A stretch of 14,903 nucleotides of DNA from Flavobacteriaceae bacterium UBA3078 (GTDB lineage: Bacteria > Bacteroidota > Bacteroidia > Flavobacteriales > Flavobacteriaceae), in contig DFBO01000272.1 of the NCBI GenBank assembly GCA_002366675.1, forward strand, positions 15,202-30,104, read 5' to 3'. Within the stretch, counting starts at the first letter, position 1; each line of letters begins with the position of its first letter. Below the pieces are notes generated by a model. It was not told where the DNA came from. It saw nothing but the letters and a program-made list of their open reading frames with translations, and searched no databases. Of the stretch, positions 14,556-14,903 are shown piece by piece. The position numbers were made by a program, and so were the translations under genes.

Positions 14556-14566
14556 CATTCTACTTT

Positions 14567-14648
14567 GCTCAAGTGGCGGAATTGGTAGACGCGCTGGATT
14601 CAAAATCCAGTTCTTTCGGGAGTGTGGGTTCGATTCCCACCTTGAGTA
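14567..14648 (+). tRNA. tRNA-Leu (anticodon CAA)
   Basis: A class II tRNA that reads UUG. The acceptor stem GCTCAAG (14567-14573) pairs with CTTGAGT (14641-14647), with a G-U pair at position 1-72. The anticodon stem is CTGGA/TCCAG with loop TTCAAAA and anticodon CAA at 14601-14603. The variable region of about 13 nt is long, as for Leu, and the T arm is GTGGG-TTCGATT-CCCAC. Position 73 is A. The 3' CCA is not encoded and must be added after transcription. Confidence 0.96.
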
Positions 14649-14655
14649 CAAAACT

Positions 14656-14686
14656 GGAGATGTTCTTAAGAGCACCTCCTTTTTTT
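14656..14686 (+). terminator. tRNA-Leu terminator
   Basis: GGAGATGTTCTT pairs with AAGAGCACCTCC (one mismatch, one G-U), followed by seven T (14680-14686), starting 8 nt after the tRNA. It ends the single-gene tRNA transcript. Confidence 0.82.
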
Positions 14687-14903
14687 ATTTCCGAATCTTT
14701 AAAAGCCTTGTTATATATAGAAAGCAACAAAACTGTTTCATTAAATGGATGGGTTCGAAAACAATTTTTAAAAAATTAGAGTTTATCAACCAATATTTAC
14801 TTTTTCATTTCTATATCTGCATTTTTATCGAAAACATTGATATTTATAAGTAATGTCATTCTCAAAGACATATACTTAATCTAAACTTTTTTGGTAGTCA
14901 CCT
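14687..14903. other. Right-end region with no recognised feature
   Basis: No supported gene or RNA is seen in these 217 nt. The only frames are short, such as 24 codons on the minus strand at about 14799-14873, and none has family similarity. A minus-strand gene could end near the right edge but cannot be identified. Confidence 0.5.

Noticed and set aside
14573..14779. 68-codon plus-strand frame starting MAELVDALDSK
   Set aside because: It reads across the tRNA-Leu gene and its terminator; the first half is the well-known translation of a tRNA sequence.
14799..14873. 24-codon minus-strand frame near the right edge (MSLRMTLLININ...)
   Set aside because: Too short, no recognised family, no clear promoter.

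Overview
This is an AT-rich chromosomal window from a member of the phylum Bacteroidota, most likely a marine Flavobacteriaceae. The evidence is a secreted peptidase with a type IX secretion (T9SS) C-terminal sorting domain, promoters of the TTG-N17-23-TAnnTTTG type, an absence of clear Shine-Dalgarno sites, a Bacteroidota-style prs-rplY-pth cluster, and the flavobacterial character of nearly every protein. I see no insertion sequence, prophage, CRISPR array or other mobile element. Most of the window is ordinary core genome.

Layout from left to right. (1) Positions 1-5079, all on the minus strand and read right to left: a secreted TPR-repeat protein, a GNAT acetyltransferase, a small DUF4286 protein, the 16S rRNA dimethyltransferase RsmA, the Mg2+ channel MgtE, and a cupin protein cut by the window edge. 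Gaps are 4, 8, 69, 5 and 27 nt, so this looks like one operon. (2) Positions 5080-5527 hold no standard-sized gene. They contain a terminator, a possible small exported peptide whose frame appears to be broken, and a large imperfect inverted repeat downstream of serS. (3) Positions 5528-9118, minus strand: ribF, then an overlapping gene for an HTTM / vitamin K-dependent gamma-carboxylase-like membrane enzyme, then serS, which has its own promoter. (4) Positions 9296-12055, plus strand: a large M36 (fungalysin-type) metallopeptidase with PKD, P and T9SS sorting domains. It is divergent from ribF and convergent with pth, with a perfect bidirectional terminator between them. (5) Positions 12096-14422, minus strand: prs, rplY and pth, covering PRPP synthesis, ribosomal protein L25/Ctc and peptidyl-tRNA hydrolase, with a terminator between rplY and pth. 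(6) Positions 14567-14648, plus strand: tRNA-Leu(CAA), with a textbook promoter and terminator, divergent from prs.

Functionally the window is mostly translation (RsmA, SerRS, L25, Pth, tRNA-Leu) plus cofactor and nucleotide supply (RibF, Prs). The most notable item is the gamma-carboxylase-like membrane protein that overlaps ribF by 11 nt. It keeps the residues aligned by eye with the catalytic core of the animal enzyme, and its bacterial substrate is not evident here. Other points of interest are the apparently frameshifted small exported peptide, a 10-bp sequence present twice in the prs leader and once just after rplY, and a leader sequence shared by the TPR gene and pth.
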